Shown: one piece after another, positions 45,301-47,645 of the stretch
How positions within the stretch are numbered: position 1 is the stretch's first letter
Layout of the letters: the number at the start of each line of letters is the position of its first letter
Notes under the pieces: model-generated
Told to the model about the DNA's origin: nothing
The model's database searches: none
What the model saw: only the letters and a program-made list of their open reading frames with translations
Program-made: the position numbers and the translations under genes
Assembly (NCBI GenBank): GCA_023053575.1
Contig: JAKZAP010000018.1
Location: 10,850,001 to 10,914,000 of the forward strand
Direction: 5' to 3'
Origin: Branchinecta lynchi
Lineage: Eukaryota; Arthropoda; Branchiopoda; Anostraca; Branchinectidae
Length of the DNA stretch: 64,000 nucleotides

Positions 45301-45582
45301 CTTAGGCATCTCGGGACGATGGAAACTAATTTAAATGTCTGAATCAGTCAAGAACCAAAGTCCTCGAGAATTTCTCTGTTCCCAAAGCCTGAAACGAAAA
45401 GTAGGAAATAAAGATAATATTTTATTACTACCCTGAGTCAAATGGGCGGCTGACAAATCTAACATGCAGTAAAGGCGAAAATGAGAAAAAAAATGAATTA
45501 ATTATTTTCTTACCGAGATAAACATAGTCAAGAGTAACGCAGACCACATTCTCTTCCTGCACCTGTACCCTCGACTCCTCAT
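104..45582 (-). CDS. ZP-domain transmembrane protein of the dusky/miniature/dusky-like group (whole gene, 5 coding exons, 716 aa)
   Basis: The coding sequence joins 45582-45514, 32805-32382, 17972-17850, 10214-8922 and 345-104 on the minus strand. These 69+424+123+1293+242 nt make 2151 nt, or 716 codons plus TAG. Every junction has AG/GT ends and the reading phase is kept throughout. The product has a signal peptide (about 1-27), a ZP domain (about 45-290; cysteines 50, 80, 101, 136, 170, 215, 233, 276, 281, 285, 289), a Pro/Gln-rich linker (about 340-394), basic furin-type sites RKKR (547-550) and RRRR (593-596), a transmembrane helix (about 653-676) and a ~39-residue tail. ZP proteins polymerise into extracellular filaments after shedding. 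Dusky, Miniature and Dusky-like shape apical matrix and cuticle in insects. The subfamily rests on recalled sequence (RLRCEWYNDYEKTATKPP, then DCWMEI, FGCPEHC); the exact orthologue among the three is not resolved. Confidence 0.93.
346..2580. other. Intron 4, left part: mostly unassigned, with poly-G and a degraded G-run MITE
   Basis: Non-coding intronic DNA. It holds a G17 run (467-483) and a degraded copy of the G-run MITE at about 1235-1320 (ATCCAGGAATTTATTTC then G14), related to 46955-47150. It also holds the tandem retroposon-like tails at 1712-2040. Nothing else is recognised in 490-1230 or 2041-2580. Confidence 0.6.
1712..2040 (+). repeat. Two tandem ~165-bp copies of a retroposon-like 3' end
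   Basis: Two head-to-tail copies (about 1712-1871 and 1876-2035) share TTTTACCCACGGCCTGAAG, a (T)GTCTATGTTAGTATTATG stretch and the ending AAAAAGAACTTGAACTTGAA. A similar ending (AATAAAAACTTCAACTTGC) occurs at 19895-19980. The short iterated tail is typical of non-LTR retrotransposon or SINE 3' ends. No coding part is attached. Confidence 0.6.
2581..3640 (+). mobile_element. GGGATCCC-family element, copy A (near complete)
   Basis: It begins TTTTTGGGATCCCGAAACG and continues into GTGGAGGGATACCTATGACA, (GTCC)n and GCACGATAACTCTCGAAGGG. A polypurine GTGGGGGAGGGGG block follows, then four to five ~138-bp tandem units built on GACATGCTGAGCACGATGG and CCGGAATCCGGCCAAAACCG. It ends ...AGATGTTTGGGATCCCATCG and ACACCTTTGGTCTTGTT. 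It has no coding capacity. Copy B follows in the same orientation after ~75 bp. Confidence 0.85.
3716..4880 (+). mobile_element. GGGATCCC-family element, copy B (near complete)
   Basis: Same structure as copy A: TTTTTGGGTTCCCAAAACG start (one base off the palindrome), CCGTCCGTCCGTCTG, polypurine block, about six ~138-bp units with CCGGAATCCGG hairpins, then GGATCCCATCGACACCTTTG and GTCTTG at the end. Copies A and B lie head to tail. Repeat family V starts immediately after it. Confidence 0.85.
4881..6115 (+). repeat. Repeat family V: two tandem ~500-bp units plus a unique 3' end
   Basis: Two homologous units (about 4881-5325 and 5396-5840) share GCAGGTATCAAGTTCAAAC, GGGCCCAGATTGCCCAGTGA and GGGCAACTGGGCCT. 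Between them lies a hairpin, GTGGAGTGTTCC-TT-GGAACATTCCAC (about 5327-5352), followed by AGTGCTGTAGCAGCTTTCGG. The latter stretch also precedes copy B at about 3680-3705. The last ~300 bp (5820-6115) recurs inverted at 29935-30225. No protein is encoded. Confidence 0.75.
6340..6785 (+). repeat. Dispersed repeat X, interrupted by a family-R insertion
   Basis: It is homologous to 30910-31222: GAGTTGATACCCGTCTACTT, then AACCAATCGGCTTTTACTTT, GCTATTTGTAGAGGTAA and GGTCGTATTACAGAGATAGG. The copy at 31 kb lacks the 137-bp insert seen here, so it serves as the empty-site reference. Confidence 0.75.
6511..6647 (+). mobile_element. Family-R short retroposon-like insertion with 9-bp target duplication
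   Basis: The insert (TTCCTTCAGCCCAAGCTGAC ... CCTGAAGAGGACCCTTGCCA, AGAAGGGCTGAAATAC) is flanked by AATGATATA at 6502-6510 and 6648-6656. The homologous locus at 31 kb has only one equivalent of this 9-mer. The orientation is arbitrary. Confidence 0.8.
6786..8780. other. Intron 4, right part: no gene; A25 run and AT-rich sequence
   Basis: A second, reversed fragment of family R lies near 6905-6945. An A25 run lies at 7349-7373. A short (CATT)n tail is at 8219-8236 and AAATTAAATT-type simple sequence at 8360-8395. Apart from these the stretch shows nothing recognisable, and its small open frames have no coding signature. Confidence 0.5.
8780..8885 (-). repeat. Degenerate end fragment of the GGGATCCC family
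   Basis: TTCATCAAAATATCGCAACC, GGGAGTTATGGTTGTC and GATTGCGACGTCATAGCTAT follow the order of the conserved left end in minus orientation. The GGGATCCC palindrome itself is lost. It lies just 3' of the exon 4 donor, within intron 4. Confidence 0.55.
8922..10214 (-). CDS. Exon 4: ZP-C, Pro/Gln linker and furin sites (residues 206-637)
   Basis: The acceptor TTTTAG precedes 10214 and the donor CAAG|GTGAGC follows 8922. Both boundaries are phase 1. The exon starts GEFDMRVKSCEASDG, runs through GCVLRPKM and TYAFFHAFKFPDSMHVHIRC, and closes ZP-C at CRFGCPEHC (281-289). A low-complexity Pro/Gln region follows (340-394, six prolines at 388-393). Next come an acidic/basic region, RKKRQTKFGD (547 onward), an isolated Cys587 and RRRR (593-596). 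The section between 593 and the membrane (YEVVSAVDLAF, GVTVFQ) looks conserved rather than linker-like. The frame continues past the donor to 8899, but splicing to exon 5 restores the membrane anchor. The plus-strand frames across 8933-10110 are shadows. Confidence 0.95.
10215..10770. other. Intron 3, exon-proximal part with a family-R copy (10375-10500)
   Basis: 10375-10500 carries GTCAGCTACACATGCTTTGG, AATATTTCGGCCCTTCATGG and CAAGGGTCTTCGTCAGGCTT, all family-R sequence. At 10505-10555 AACTGAAGCACGAAGCTTCT and ATCCCATTAGGGCAACTAAT are related to the palindrome at 39067-39182. The rest is unassigned. Confidence 0.6.
10771..11045. repeat. Array of TACTAC/GTAGTA words in both orientations
   Basis: The stretch is almost entirely built from short words such as ATGCTACTAC, GTAGTACG, ATACTACT and CATACTACTACG, on either strand, so it can form many overlapping hairpins. 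It has no open frame and no fixed period. It resembles the interior of the MITE at 34539-34833, which uses TAGTAACTA words. Confidence 0.6.
11046..12096. repeat. Degenerate repeat domain rich in TTTACCGACAA words (left part)
   Basis: Words of the type TTTACCGACAA, GTTACCGATTTGCCGACAAG and TTTTACCGACAAGG recur at irregular spacing. A fragment CTAAGTGCCATTTAGCGATC at 11115-11135 is related to the hairpin-headed repeat at 57245. A G-run lies at 11424-11440. The domain resumes after GGGATCCC copy C at 13129. Confidence 0.5.
12097..13128 (-). mobile_element. GGGATCCC-family element, copy C (near complete)
   Basis: Read on the minus strand it runs from CTTTTTTGGGATCCCAAAA and the conserved left end through the polypurine block. 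About six ~138-bp units with CCGGAATCC hairpins follow. It ends TTTTTGGGATCCCATCGATA and CCTTTGGTCTTGTT. It interrupts the TTTACCGACAA domain. Confidence 0.85.
13129..13690. repeat. Degenerate repeat domain rich in TTTACCGACAA words (right part)
   Basis: It continues the 11046-12096 domain: CCCACAAAGCTTTTCCGACC, TTTACCCACAAAGCTTTCTT, twice-occurring CCAGAAACGGAAC, TTTACCGACAATAAG. It is open for over 100 codons in one plus-strand frame (13141-13473), but the periodic low-complexity words explain this. Confidence 0.5.
13691..15990. other. Intron 3, middle part: no gene; one retroposon 3' tail
   Basis: At 14875-14921 the sequence GTGCAAATGCCTTATTACTA followed by an (ATTC)n tail matches the tail at 22000-22060 (there inverted), so both are 3' ends of one non-LTR family. 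A C14 run lies at 15751-15764. Nothing else is recognised in this 2.3-kb stretch. Confidence 0.5.
15993..16660 (+). mobile_element. GGGATCCC-family element, copy D (both ends missing)
   Basis: Internal ~138-bp units (GGTGAAAACCATTTTGTCAT, CCCGGAATCCGGCCAAAACC) run on to the TCTCCGATGATTAGC and CTGGATCTGGCGAAGACAAG part of the right end. Both GGGATCCC palindromes are absent. It appears truncated or rearranged. Confidence 0.75.
16855..17200. repeat. Array of palindromic ACCATGGTATC / GATACCACGGT words
   Basis: At least ten occurrences of the word TACCAYGGTATCTG or its complement (for example GATACCATGGTATCTG and CTGAATCAGATACCACGGTA) lie in 350 bp. They are separated by AGTCGTTTTTGCAGTT-like spacers. 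The same family recurs at 27135-27250. Confidence 0.7.
17201..17849. other. Intron 3, part next to exon 3: nothing recognised
   Basis: No repeat family, open frame or RNA gene was recognised in this stretch. A polypyrimidine-like T run lies at 17711-17726. Confidence 0.4.
17850..17972 (-). CDS. Exon 3: ZP-N/ZP-C junction (residues 165-206)
   Basis: This 123-nt exon is too short for routine open-frame lists. The acceptor TTTTAG precedes 17972 and the donor GCTG|GTAAGTG follows 17850. Both boundaries are phase 1, matching exons 2 and 4. It encodes GDNVDCWMEIQNGKGPWASP followed by VTGIVPLGSTMTMVVAINDLA, a stretch typical of dusky-type ZP proteins leading into ZP-C. Without it, exons 2 and 4 would join in frame but lack this part of the domain. 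Confidence 0.95.
17973..19354. other. Intron 2, 3'-most part: nothing recognised
   Basis: AT-rich DNA with short T runs. The small open frames (for example 18877-19068) carry no domain signature. No dispersed family of this window is seen here. Confidence 0.4.
19355..19708. mobile_element. Foldback element (~355 bp) with long imperfect inverted arms
   Basis: The left arm (TTTCATAACAGATAACGCAA, GGATGCGC, GGGATGTAATCTGTTGTG, ATGCATGAAAT, AAGAGCC) reappears inverted in the right arm (GGCTCTTCCTAGC, ATGCATAAAATTTCATGC, CACAACAGATTACATCCC, GCGCATCC, GTTATCTGTTAGAAA). The arms are about 150 bp with indels around a CCATCTGCTGACC-containing centre. No target duplication could be fixed. Confidence 0.65.
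19709..21354. other. Intron 2 stretch with a retroposon tail and a possible 365-bp inverted-repeat element
   Basis: 19895-19980 is a retroposon-like tail (CTTCAACTTGCACTTGAAC). GGCTTCACCTTCCAG (20600-20614) and CTGGAAGGTGAAGCC (20950-20964) form a perfect 15-bp inverted pair 365 bp apart. On the minus strand between them, 20747 down to about 20611, an open stretch has coding-like composition but no recognised domain. Elsewhere nothing is seen. Confidence 0.45.
21355..21960 (-). mobile_element. GGGATCCC-family element, copy E (degenerate, with nested family-R insert)
   Basis: The right end is intact (ACAAGACCAAAGGTTTCGAT then GGGATCCC). Internal units are short and diverged, and the left end fades out after CCCATCTACGAACTTGACCT. 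A 164-bp family-R sequence sits inside it. Confidence 0.75.
21567..21730 (+). mobile_element. Family-R insertion with 8-bp target duplication, nested in copy E
   Basis: CAGTTTCA occurs at 21559-21566 and again at 21731-21738. Removing the insert and one copy rebuilds the element's expected CAAATTTTCAGTTTCAGCCG. The insert contains CAGCCCAAGCTGACTGCGAA, GCAAAACGGATACGTCAGCT and CAAGGGTCCTCTTCAGGCT. Confidence 0.8.
21980..22170 (-). mobile_element. Non-LTR retrotransposon 3' end with (ATTC)n tail
   Basis: On the minus strand, TGTGCAAATGCCTTATTACA, GGCTACATGTAATAAATTC and then (ATTC)n at 22010-21991. The same 3' sequence occurs on the plus strand at 14875-14921. Only the extreme 3' portion is present. 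Confidence 0.6.
22171..22900. other. Intron 2 stretch: weak GGGATCCC-family fragment only
   Basis: 22430-22465 (GGTTTTCGCCAGATTCCGGG then GAACTAGG) is a short diverged piece of the GGGATCCC core. The remainder shows nothing recognised. Confidence 0.4.
22901..23640 (+). pseudogene. 5'-truncated, decayed LINE 3' end (ORF C-terminus, 3' UTR and CATT tail)
   Basis: A 76-codon frame (23262-23489, stop TAG 23490-23492) encodes a C-terminus with VVYFKFVKFLLKVPLWTRNT and INIRREKFLQSLDPKHSLYQ. This resembles the post-reverse-transcriptase C-termini of non-LTR retrotransposons. A TAA at 23238-23240 and further stops upstream show decay. After the stop come ~145 bp of T-rich 3' UTR, GGGTTAATAAAATCATTC and a (CATT)n tail ending at 23640. 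The clade is not assigned. Confidence 0.6.
23868..26431 (-). mobile_element. GGGATCCC-family element, copy F, split by a 1.6-kb transposon
   Basis: The right end (AAGACCAAAGGTGTCGATGG then GATCCC, 23868-23892) and a (TATC)n run (23979-24000) are on the left in window order. Four internal units, the polypurine block and (GTCC)n-like sequence follow to 24768. The left end resumes at 26386 (GTCATAGGTATCCCTCCTCT, ACGTTTTGGGATCCC). Excluding the insert it is about 0.95 kb. Confidence 0.85.
24769..26385. mobile_element. Non-autonomous DNA transposon, 1617 bp, 26-bp TIRs and 7-bp target duplication
   Basis: The termini are CAAGAATAAATAAGGGAAGA (24769) and the inverse CCCCTTATTTATTCTTG (ends 26385); they match over about 26 bp with one difference. 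The flanking GTCATAG at 24762-24768 and 26386-26392 is a 7-bp duplication, since uninterrupted copies read GATGTCATAGGTATCC once. Inside, two diverged ~220-bp direct repeats lie at 25301-25531 and 25663-25879. No transposase frame is present. The superfamily is not assigned; P and Dada elements make duplications of about this length. Confidence 0.88.
26752..27056 (-). mobile_element. GGGATCCC-family element, copy G (left end plus one unit)
   Basis: Read on the minus strand: TTTTTTGGGATCCTAAAATG, GTCCGTCAGTCC, CGATAACCCTCGAAGGGAAC, AACTTGGTGTGAGGATTC, the polypurine block, then one unit cut off at about 26752. The microsatellite is reduced. Confidence 0.8.
27135..27250. repeat. Second array of ACCGTGGTATC palindromic words
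   Basis: It includes the near-perfect 23-bp palindrome ACCGTGGTATC-A-GATACCACGGT at about 27212-27234, plus three further half-words. It is the same family as 16855-17200. Confidence 0.7.
27395..27480 (+). mobile_element. Retroposon 3' end with (ATATC)n tail
   Basis: TTTTGGCAGGTAATAAATCT followed by (ATATC)n. This has the form of a non-LTR 3' end with a microsatellite tail. No coding part is seen. Confidence 0.45.
27677..27768. repeat. Palindromic family-R tail
   Basis: ATTCAAATAATGCATAAAAC (27679 on) is inverted at GTTTTATGCATTATTTGAAT (27743-27762), around a centre containing CATCGTAGCTGACCTATCCG. That centre is typical of family R. The surrounding 27481-27676 and 27769-28420 hold nothing recognised. 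Confidence 0.6.
28425..28500 (-). mobile_element. Retroposon 3' end with (ATTG)n tail
   Basis: On the minus strand, TTACACCGTGTGTGTATTTC, GGGTAATAAATTTATTG and then (ATTG)n. The form matches other non-LTR tails in the window, but the sequence is a different family. Confidence 0.5.
28508..28661. mobile_element. MITE-like palindromic element, 154 bp
   Basis: GCGAACACACGATTAGG at the left is inverted as TCCTGATCGTGTGTTCGC at the right. Inner parts also pair (CCGCACTGGAATTCCTGCCC against GTGCAGGAAATCCGGCCGGG). No clear target duplication could be assigned. Confidence 0.65.
28670..29170 (+). repeat. Degenerate ~100-160-bp tandem repeat
   Basis: Four diverged units start AGCTTGCCGGAGTGACATAA, AGCTTGCCAGAGTGACACTA, AGCTTGTCAGAATGACAGAC and AGCTTGTCAGAACGACATAA (28704 to 29117). 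Units include TTTTGCC, GTTTCTAGTCGTATG-like blocks. Confidence 0.6.
29290..29600 (-). repeat. Highly diverged relative of the GGGATCCC left end and of 31690-31885
   Basis: CAGACAGATCTGCGATATCA, CAGGCGTCCTTTACTTTTGG and TTGGAATCCAAAA follow the order of the GGGATCCC left end in minus orientation, with GGGATCCC changed to TTGGAATCC. Adjacent TTCGGAAAGGATTGAG and GCTGTCATGTAC match 31815-31850. The 139-codon frame here is not supported as a gene. Confidence 0.4.
29935..30225 (-). repeat. Family V 3' end, inverted copy
   Basis: It is homologous to 5820-6115 in reverse: CCCATGAGTTAAGTTCG, TATATTTGGGGAGATATAT, GCAACAAATAAGACGACGCG and CATATGATCGATGATGTG on the minus strand. Only the unique 3' part is present, not the tandem units. 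Confidence 0.75.
30820..31222 (+). repeat. Dispersed repeat X (uninterrupted copy)
   Basis: GGAACCTCCGTCTTTGGTCC, CATGCAGCGACTAGGGATAC, GAGTTGATGTCCGTCTACTT and GGTCGTATTACAGAGATAGG. The right part matches 6340-6785 and the left part matches 56399-56490. It serves as the empty site for the family-R insertion at 6511. The preceding 30226-30819 shows nothing recognised. Confidence 0.7.
31905..32125 (+). repeat. Word array of AAAATGCCCACGGCTC type
   Basis: The terminal block GGGTGGTTCCCAAAGT, CACCACGTTCTTTTTCC and CACATTGTCCACGCTCTGAA is followed by about ten 17-20-bp words (GAATGCCCACTATC, AAATGCCCATGGTTC, AAATGACCACGGCTC and so on). It is homologous to 43205-42900 (reverse) and 42475-42600. 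Confidence 0.65.
32215..32365 (-). repeat. Degenerate GGGATCCC-family left end, next to exon 2
   Basis: CTCCTCCAACCCTAAACATG, GTCGATGAACTTGGACAG, TTGACCCGAAGATCCTCA and GACAGTTATCGTATTTGC keep the order of the left-end block in minus orientation. It ends within ~20 bp of the exon 2 donor. Confidence 0.5.
32382..32805 (-). CDS. Exon 2: ZP-N half of the ZP domain (residues 24-165)
   Basis: The acceptor TTTCAG precedes 32805 and the donor is AGAG|GTAAATAC after 32382. The exon enters in phase 0 and leaves in phase 1. It finishes the signal peptide, adds a short linker and then the ZP-N module: LEVMCAKDHMEV, PFNGLVFSKG, NGCGTKPDMNGKFYENTVVVQ and EVWDEAKRLRCEWYNDYEK. Cysteines 50, 80, 101 and 136 match the four ZP-N cysteines that pair 1-4 and 2-3 in the family. 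It is among the best conserved parts of the protein. Confidence 0.95.
32806..34238. other. Intron 1, 3'-most part: nothing recognised apart from a short direct duplication
   Basis: GCAGTGAGTGCCAGTAAATA and GCAGTGGGTGCCAGTGAATA (33645-33708) are a two-copy ~50-bp repeat. No dispersed family or gene was recognised in the remainder. Confidence 0.4.
34239..34445 (+). mobile_element. 207-bp insert with 17-bp flanking direct repeats, carrying a tRNA-like sequence
   Basis: ATGTAAATACATGTAAT occurs at 34222-34238 and 34446-34462, bracketing this segment exactly like a retroposon target duplication. The tRNA-like part (34346-34416) is in the right half, about 105 bp from the left edge, not at the 5' end as in a usual SINE. 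Confidence 0.6.
34346..34416 (+). pseudogene. Degenerate tRNA-Thr(TGT)-like sequence
   Basis: The anticodon arm is intact: CTGC-CTTGTAA-GCAG, anticodon TGT at 34375-34377. An A-box-like TAGCTCAAATGG and a B-box-like GGTTCAAATCT are present. The acceptor stem pairs only about 5 of 7, and the D arm is short by several bases. The T stem is weak and no intact tRNA fold is possible. It is best read as a tRNA pseudogene or tRNA-derived element. Confidence 0.6.
34539..34833. mobile_element. MITE, 295 bp, 16-bp TIRs and 3-bp target duplication
   Basis: GAGCGTGTTCCACCCT (34539-34554) is inverted at 34818-34833. ACA flanks both sides (34536-34538, 34834-34836). The interior is made of TAGTTACTACGC / GCGTAGTAACTA words in both orientations. 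The 3-bp duplication is compatible with PIF/Harbinger-like or CACTA-like mobilisation. Confidence 0.75.
34837..35448. other. Intron 1 stretch: nothing recognised
   Basis: No repeat family of this window and no supported gene was recognised here. Confidence 0.4.
37530..39240. repeat. First copy of a ~1.67-kb tandem segmental duplication
   Basis: Homologous positions lie about 1.67 kb apart (for example TTTCAAGGGGTTGACAACTT at ~37627 and ~39292; 38431 equals 40109). The two copies differ by scattered substitutions and short indels. The first copy alone contains the palindrome 39067-39182. Confidence 0.75.
39067..39182. mobile_element. Near-perfect 116-bp palindrome (51-bp arms, 14-nt loop)
   Basis: ATATATAACTGAAGCTTCTA through CTTATTAGGCCAAATTA is inverted with a single mismatch after a 14-nt loop. 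A related unpaired sequence is at 10505-10555. It lies at the junction of the ~1.67-kb duplicates: left of it is the end of one unit (ACAACGCTAA), right of it the interior of another (AGATATTGTTCCAAG). Confidence 0.8.
39241..40800. repeat. Second copy of the ~1.67-kb tandem duplication
   Basis: This is the partner of 37530-39240. It ends with AACAGCTTTTGATTATGTGA, matching ACCTTTTGATCATATGAT at ~37048-37070 of the older upstream unit. It runs into the right hairpin boundary at 40837. Confidence 0.7.
40865..42470. other. Intron 1 stretch: short GC-rich hairpins, otherwise nothing recognised
   Basis: 40869-40920 continues with GCCGGCGAAGCCGGACAAAG and CGTTGCCCGGGCAACG, further small hairpins next to the 5.4-kb block. 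The open frames 41215-41556 (minus) and 42038-42430 (plus) have no domain or codon signature that supports a gene. Confidence 0.4.
42475..42605 (+). repeat. AATGCCCACGATC word array, second copy
   Basis: ACTCTCACATTGTC and then words ATAATGCCCACGATCAC, AATGCACACGGCTCA, AAATGCCCACGAGTA, AATGCCCAGGACTCA, AATGGCGACGGTTA. It is a shorter, diverged relative of 31905-32125. Confidence 0.6.
42900..43205 (-). repeat. AATGCCCACGATC word array, third copy (inverted)
   Basis: On the minus strand: GGGTGGTTCCTAAAACTACC, ACGATCTTTTTGCCGACTTT, CACAATGTCCACGCTTTAAA and then repeated ATGCCCACGATCA words. The head block aligns with 31909-31960, which shows a defined end rather than a random minisatellite. Confidence 0.65.
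43206..44700. other. Intron 1 stretch: nothing recognised
   Basis: Small open frames only (for example 44055-44483 minus), without a recognised domain. No dispersed family was identified. Confidence 0.4.
44715..45190. mobile_element. Cluster of family-R copies in both orientations
   Basis: Three pieces: 44715-44870 plus (GATCTGTCAGCTACCATGCT, GTGCAAAACGGATACGTCAG), 44890-44985 minus (AGCTGACGTATCCGTTTGGC, GTCAGCTTGGGCTGAAGGAA), and 44995-45190. The last folds back on itself (CTTGACAAGGGTCCTCGTCA with TGAAGAGGACCCTTGCCAAC). Such nesting suggests repeated insertion into the same element. Confidence 0.7.
45191..45513. other. Intron 1, exon 1-proximal part: nothing recognised
   Basis: No repeat or gene was seen before the exon 1 donor. 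Confidence 0.4.
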
Positions 45583-45606
45583 CACTGTCGAAATGTCTTC
45601 GTTAAC
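45514..45606 (-). CDS. Exon 1: 5' UTR end and signal peptide (residues 1-23)
   Basis: On the minus strand an acceptor-like T-rich tract ending in CAG precedes 45606. The first ATG is at 45582, with G at -3. It encodes MRSRGYRCRKRMWSALLLTM and then FIS, followed by the donor TCG|GTAAG. Joined to exon 2 the N-terminus continues VTHGQQ, giving a basic n-region, a hydrophobic core and a plausible cleavage site near residue 27. The acceptor implies at least one upstream untranslated exon, not located here. The frame stays open for the 24 nt before the ATG, so an upstream start is formally possible. An internal Met at residue 12 would also give a signal peptide. Confidence 0.82.
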
Positions 45607-46954
45607 CTGGAAATTAAATATAAATTACTTCGTTTGCAACAGTCTGTGGCTTATTTGTTTGGTAACTGCCTCGATGTTGGTTTCGTAAGCAATCCCTCTT
45701 ACAAACGGTGTCCCAGACCAGTAGCTATAGCACCCAGTCCAAAGATTTCCAAACATTCCAGCCTTTTATTACATTCACTGATGCGTCTGCTCCGGAATTC
45801 TTGATCTCAGAGCGCCGAAAAAAAAAATCGTGCAGATATCCTGAAATGACACGCTGCAGAACGTTCGCTTGGGGGGACAGGTGTGAGGGGGGGGGGGCAA
45901 AAGGACGAGAGGAGAGAGACGGAACAAACTGGGTTGAGGGTACTACGTAAGTTTGGTATATCGGCCGTGTTCGGCCGATGGGCTTTGTTCTGGAATTGTA
46001 TCTTAGAGCTTGGTCACACTGGGCTCAAAAAGCCGCCTATTCGAGAAACAACTTAAAATCCCGAGGGGACTCGAGATTTCATGGGCTTTGTGGCAACTTG
46101 GGGATAATGAGCATACTACAATTAGGGTTCCTGTAACATAATTTTACACGTAGTTTTGCTCTAATCGACCTCCTGAATTTAAAATGACAACATCCAGAAT
46201 TACTTGTATCTTGTTCTTTTTCTTTTTTCTACTTTTTCAACCCAAAAAGCCAGAAAATGAGCCAAGTGTGTCCAAGCTCTTATCGTATAAGTTTGTTATG
46301 CCGTTTTCTTGCCGAATGTGGTCCCTGCTGTGGAGCTGGAGGAGGAAGCCTGAAGTTTTGAATTGCGCTGTGTTCTTTAATGCATGGGCAGTGTGGGATT
46401 ACAGATGTGAAGGCCTGCTCATTGAGTGTCAGGTGAAACATAGGTTCAACAGGTTTGGTCAACAGGCAAGCTTTAGAAATTCTTGGCATGTGTAGTTTCC
46501 TTTGCTGCATGACCGGAAGGAAAGGCGATCATAACCATAGGCCTAGCACTTCCTAGGCAATTACTTAGACATACGGGTAATTGGTTAAACGCTACGAAAA
46601 GTTGCGAATTCGGCAGATGATTACGGCGCCTAACCGCACATCAAGTGCTTACGAGTTAATACTTTCGTTCGGTCCGCGATCGCCCAACTGCCTGAAGTTA
46701 GTTATTCGTAACGGTATGTAAAGCCATGTTTGATGGATGGTCTTGAGCGATTTTTGGCCCGCTTGGCGATGTTCAAGTCATCCTCGGGCGAGCCGGAAGA
46801 ATTTTTGAAGATGTAATTAGTTTTACACATGTCTATCGGGAGGTTCAATTAGAAACCTACGTTTGAGGCGGTCTATGCCTTTCGGCATGACATAGAAAAG
46901 AGCTCTTCGAGTCAAAGAAACACTCTTTGACTCAAAGAGCTCTTTGAGTCAAAA
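45607..46954. other. Upstream of the coding start: no gene seen; poly-G and a 64-bp local palindrome
   Basis: A G-run lies at 45888-45897. AAGAGCTCTTCGAGTCAAAG and CTTTGACTCAAAGAGCTCTT (46887-46945) form a local inverted repeat directly before the G-run MITE. This may be a 5' UTR intron or intergenic DNA. No TATA box or other promoter signal was identified. Confidence 0.4.
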
Positions 46955-47155
46955 GCAGGCCAGTATCCAGGAATTTATTTCGGAGGAGAGGTTGCCTTTC
47001 GGGGGGGGGGGGCTGGGGGGGTTGCCTATTGGTCGGACAAGAAAGACAGAAAACATACAGATCATAGGAAAAAGCCTATACAAATGATTATTTTTGTAGA
47101 TTTTCGGGGAGGGGGGGGGGGCCTCCCCCCCCCCCTGGATACGGCCTTGGTCAAA
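46955..47155. mobile_element. G-run MITE, ~200 bp
   Basis: AGGCCAGTATCCAGGAATTT at the left is inverted as CCTGGATACGGCCTT at the right. Long G runs follow the left end, and mixed G and C runs precede the right. The interior GGTCGGACAAGAAAGACAG and GAAAAAGCCTATACAAATG matches the MITE nested at 53100-53345. Confidence 0.7.
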
Positions 47156-47439
47156 AGCTTTAGGAAATTTGTAAAGCTCTGTTTGTGCTCCATCCATTTT
47201 ATTTCGCTCTGGTGTCGCACATGTTTTACGTAAGAAGCAGTTGCAGAAGATGAGAAGGTGTTACTTTAAGTATGCGAAGCACCTGCTTTATTTGCCAAAG
47301 TTATACCATTCCAACACGCTAACGGAGCGTTTGTAAGTTAAAGATGCAAGCGTCACACTTTTGGAAATTCCGTCTTCTTTGCCAAAAATCAAGGAAAACT
47401 AGGCCCAGCCAGCGCACGACACTTTTTCTTTTTCTTCGC

Positions 47440-47645
47440 TTTTTCTGGTTCCGTTTTATTTAATTATTTTATTTTACTTTACGGTACTCCGCTTTTCAAA
47501 TGGCGGGTCAGAAATAAATTACTTACTTACTTACATATTATGTAAGTACTACTTACTACTACTTACTACTACTTACTTACTTATATATGCTCTGCTTTCC
47601 AAAACGGCGCGTGTATAAATTACTTATCACTTACTTACTTCAACT
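47440..47645 (+). mobile_element. Retroposon 3' ends with (TTAC)n tails, two in tandem
   Basis: CTTTTCAAATGGCGGGTCAG, AAATAAATTAC then (TTAC)n (47492-47582), directly followed by a second partial copy GCTTTCCAAAACGGCGCG with its own (TTAC)n. A third copy is inverted at 49430-49535. The rest of 47156-49429 shows no recognised gene or repeat. Confidence 0.65.
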
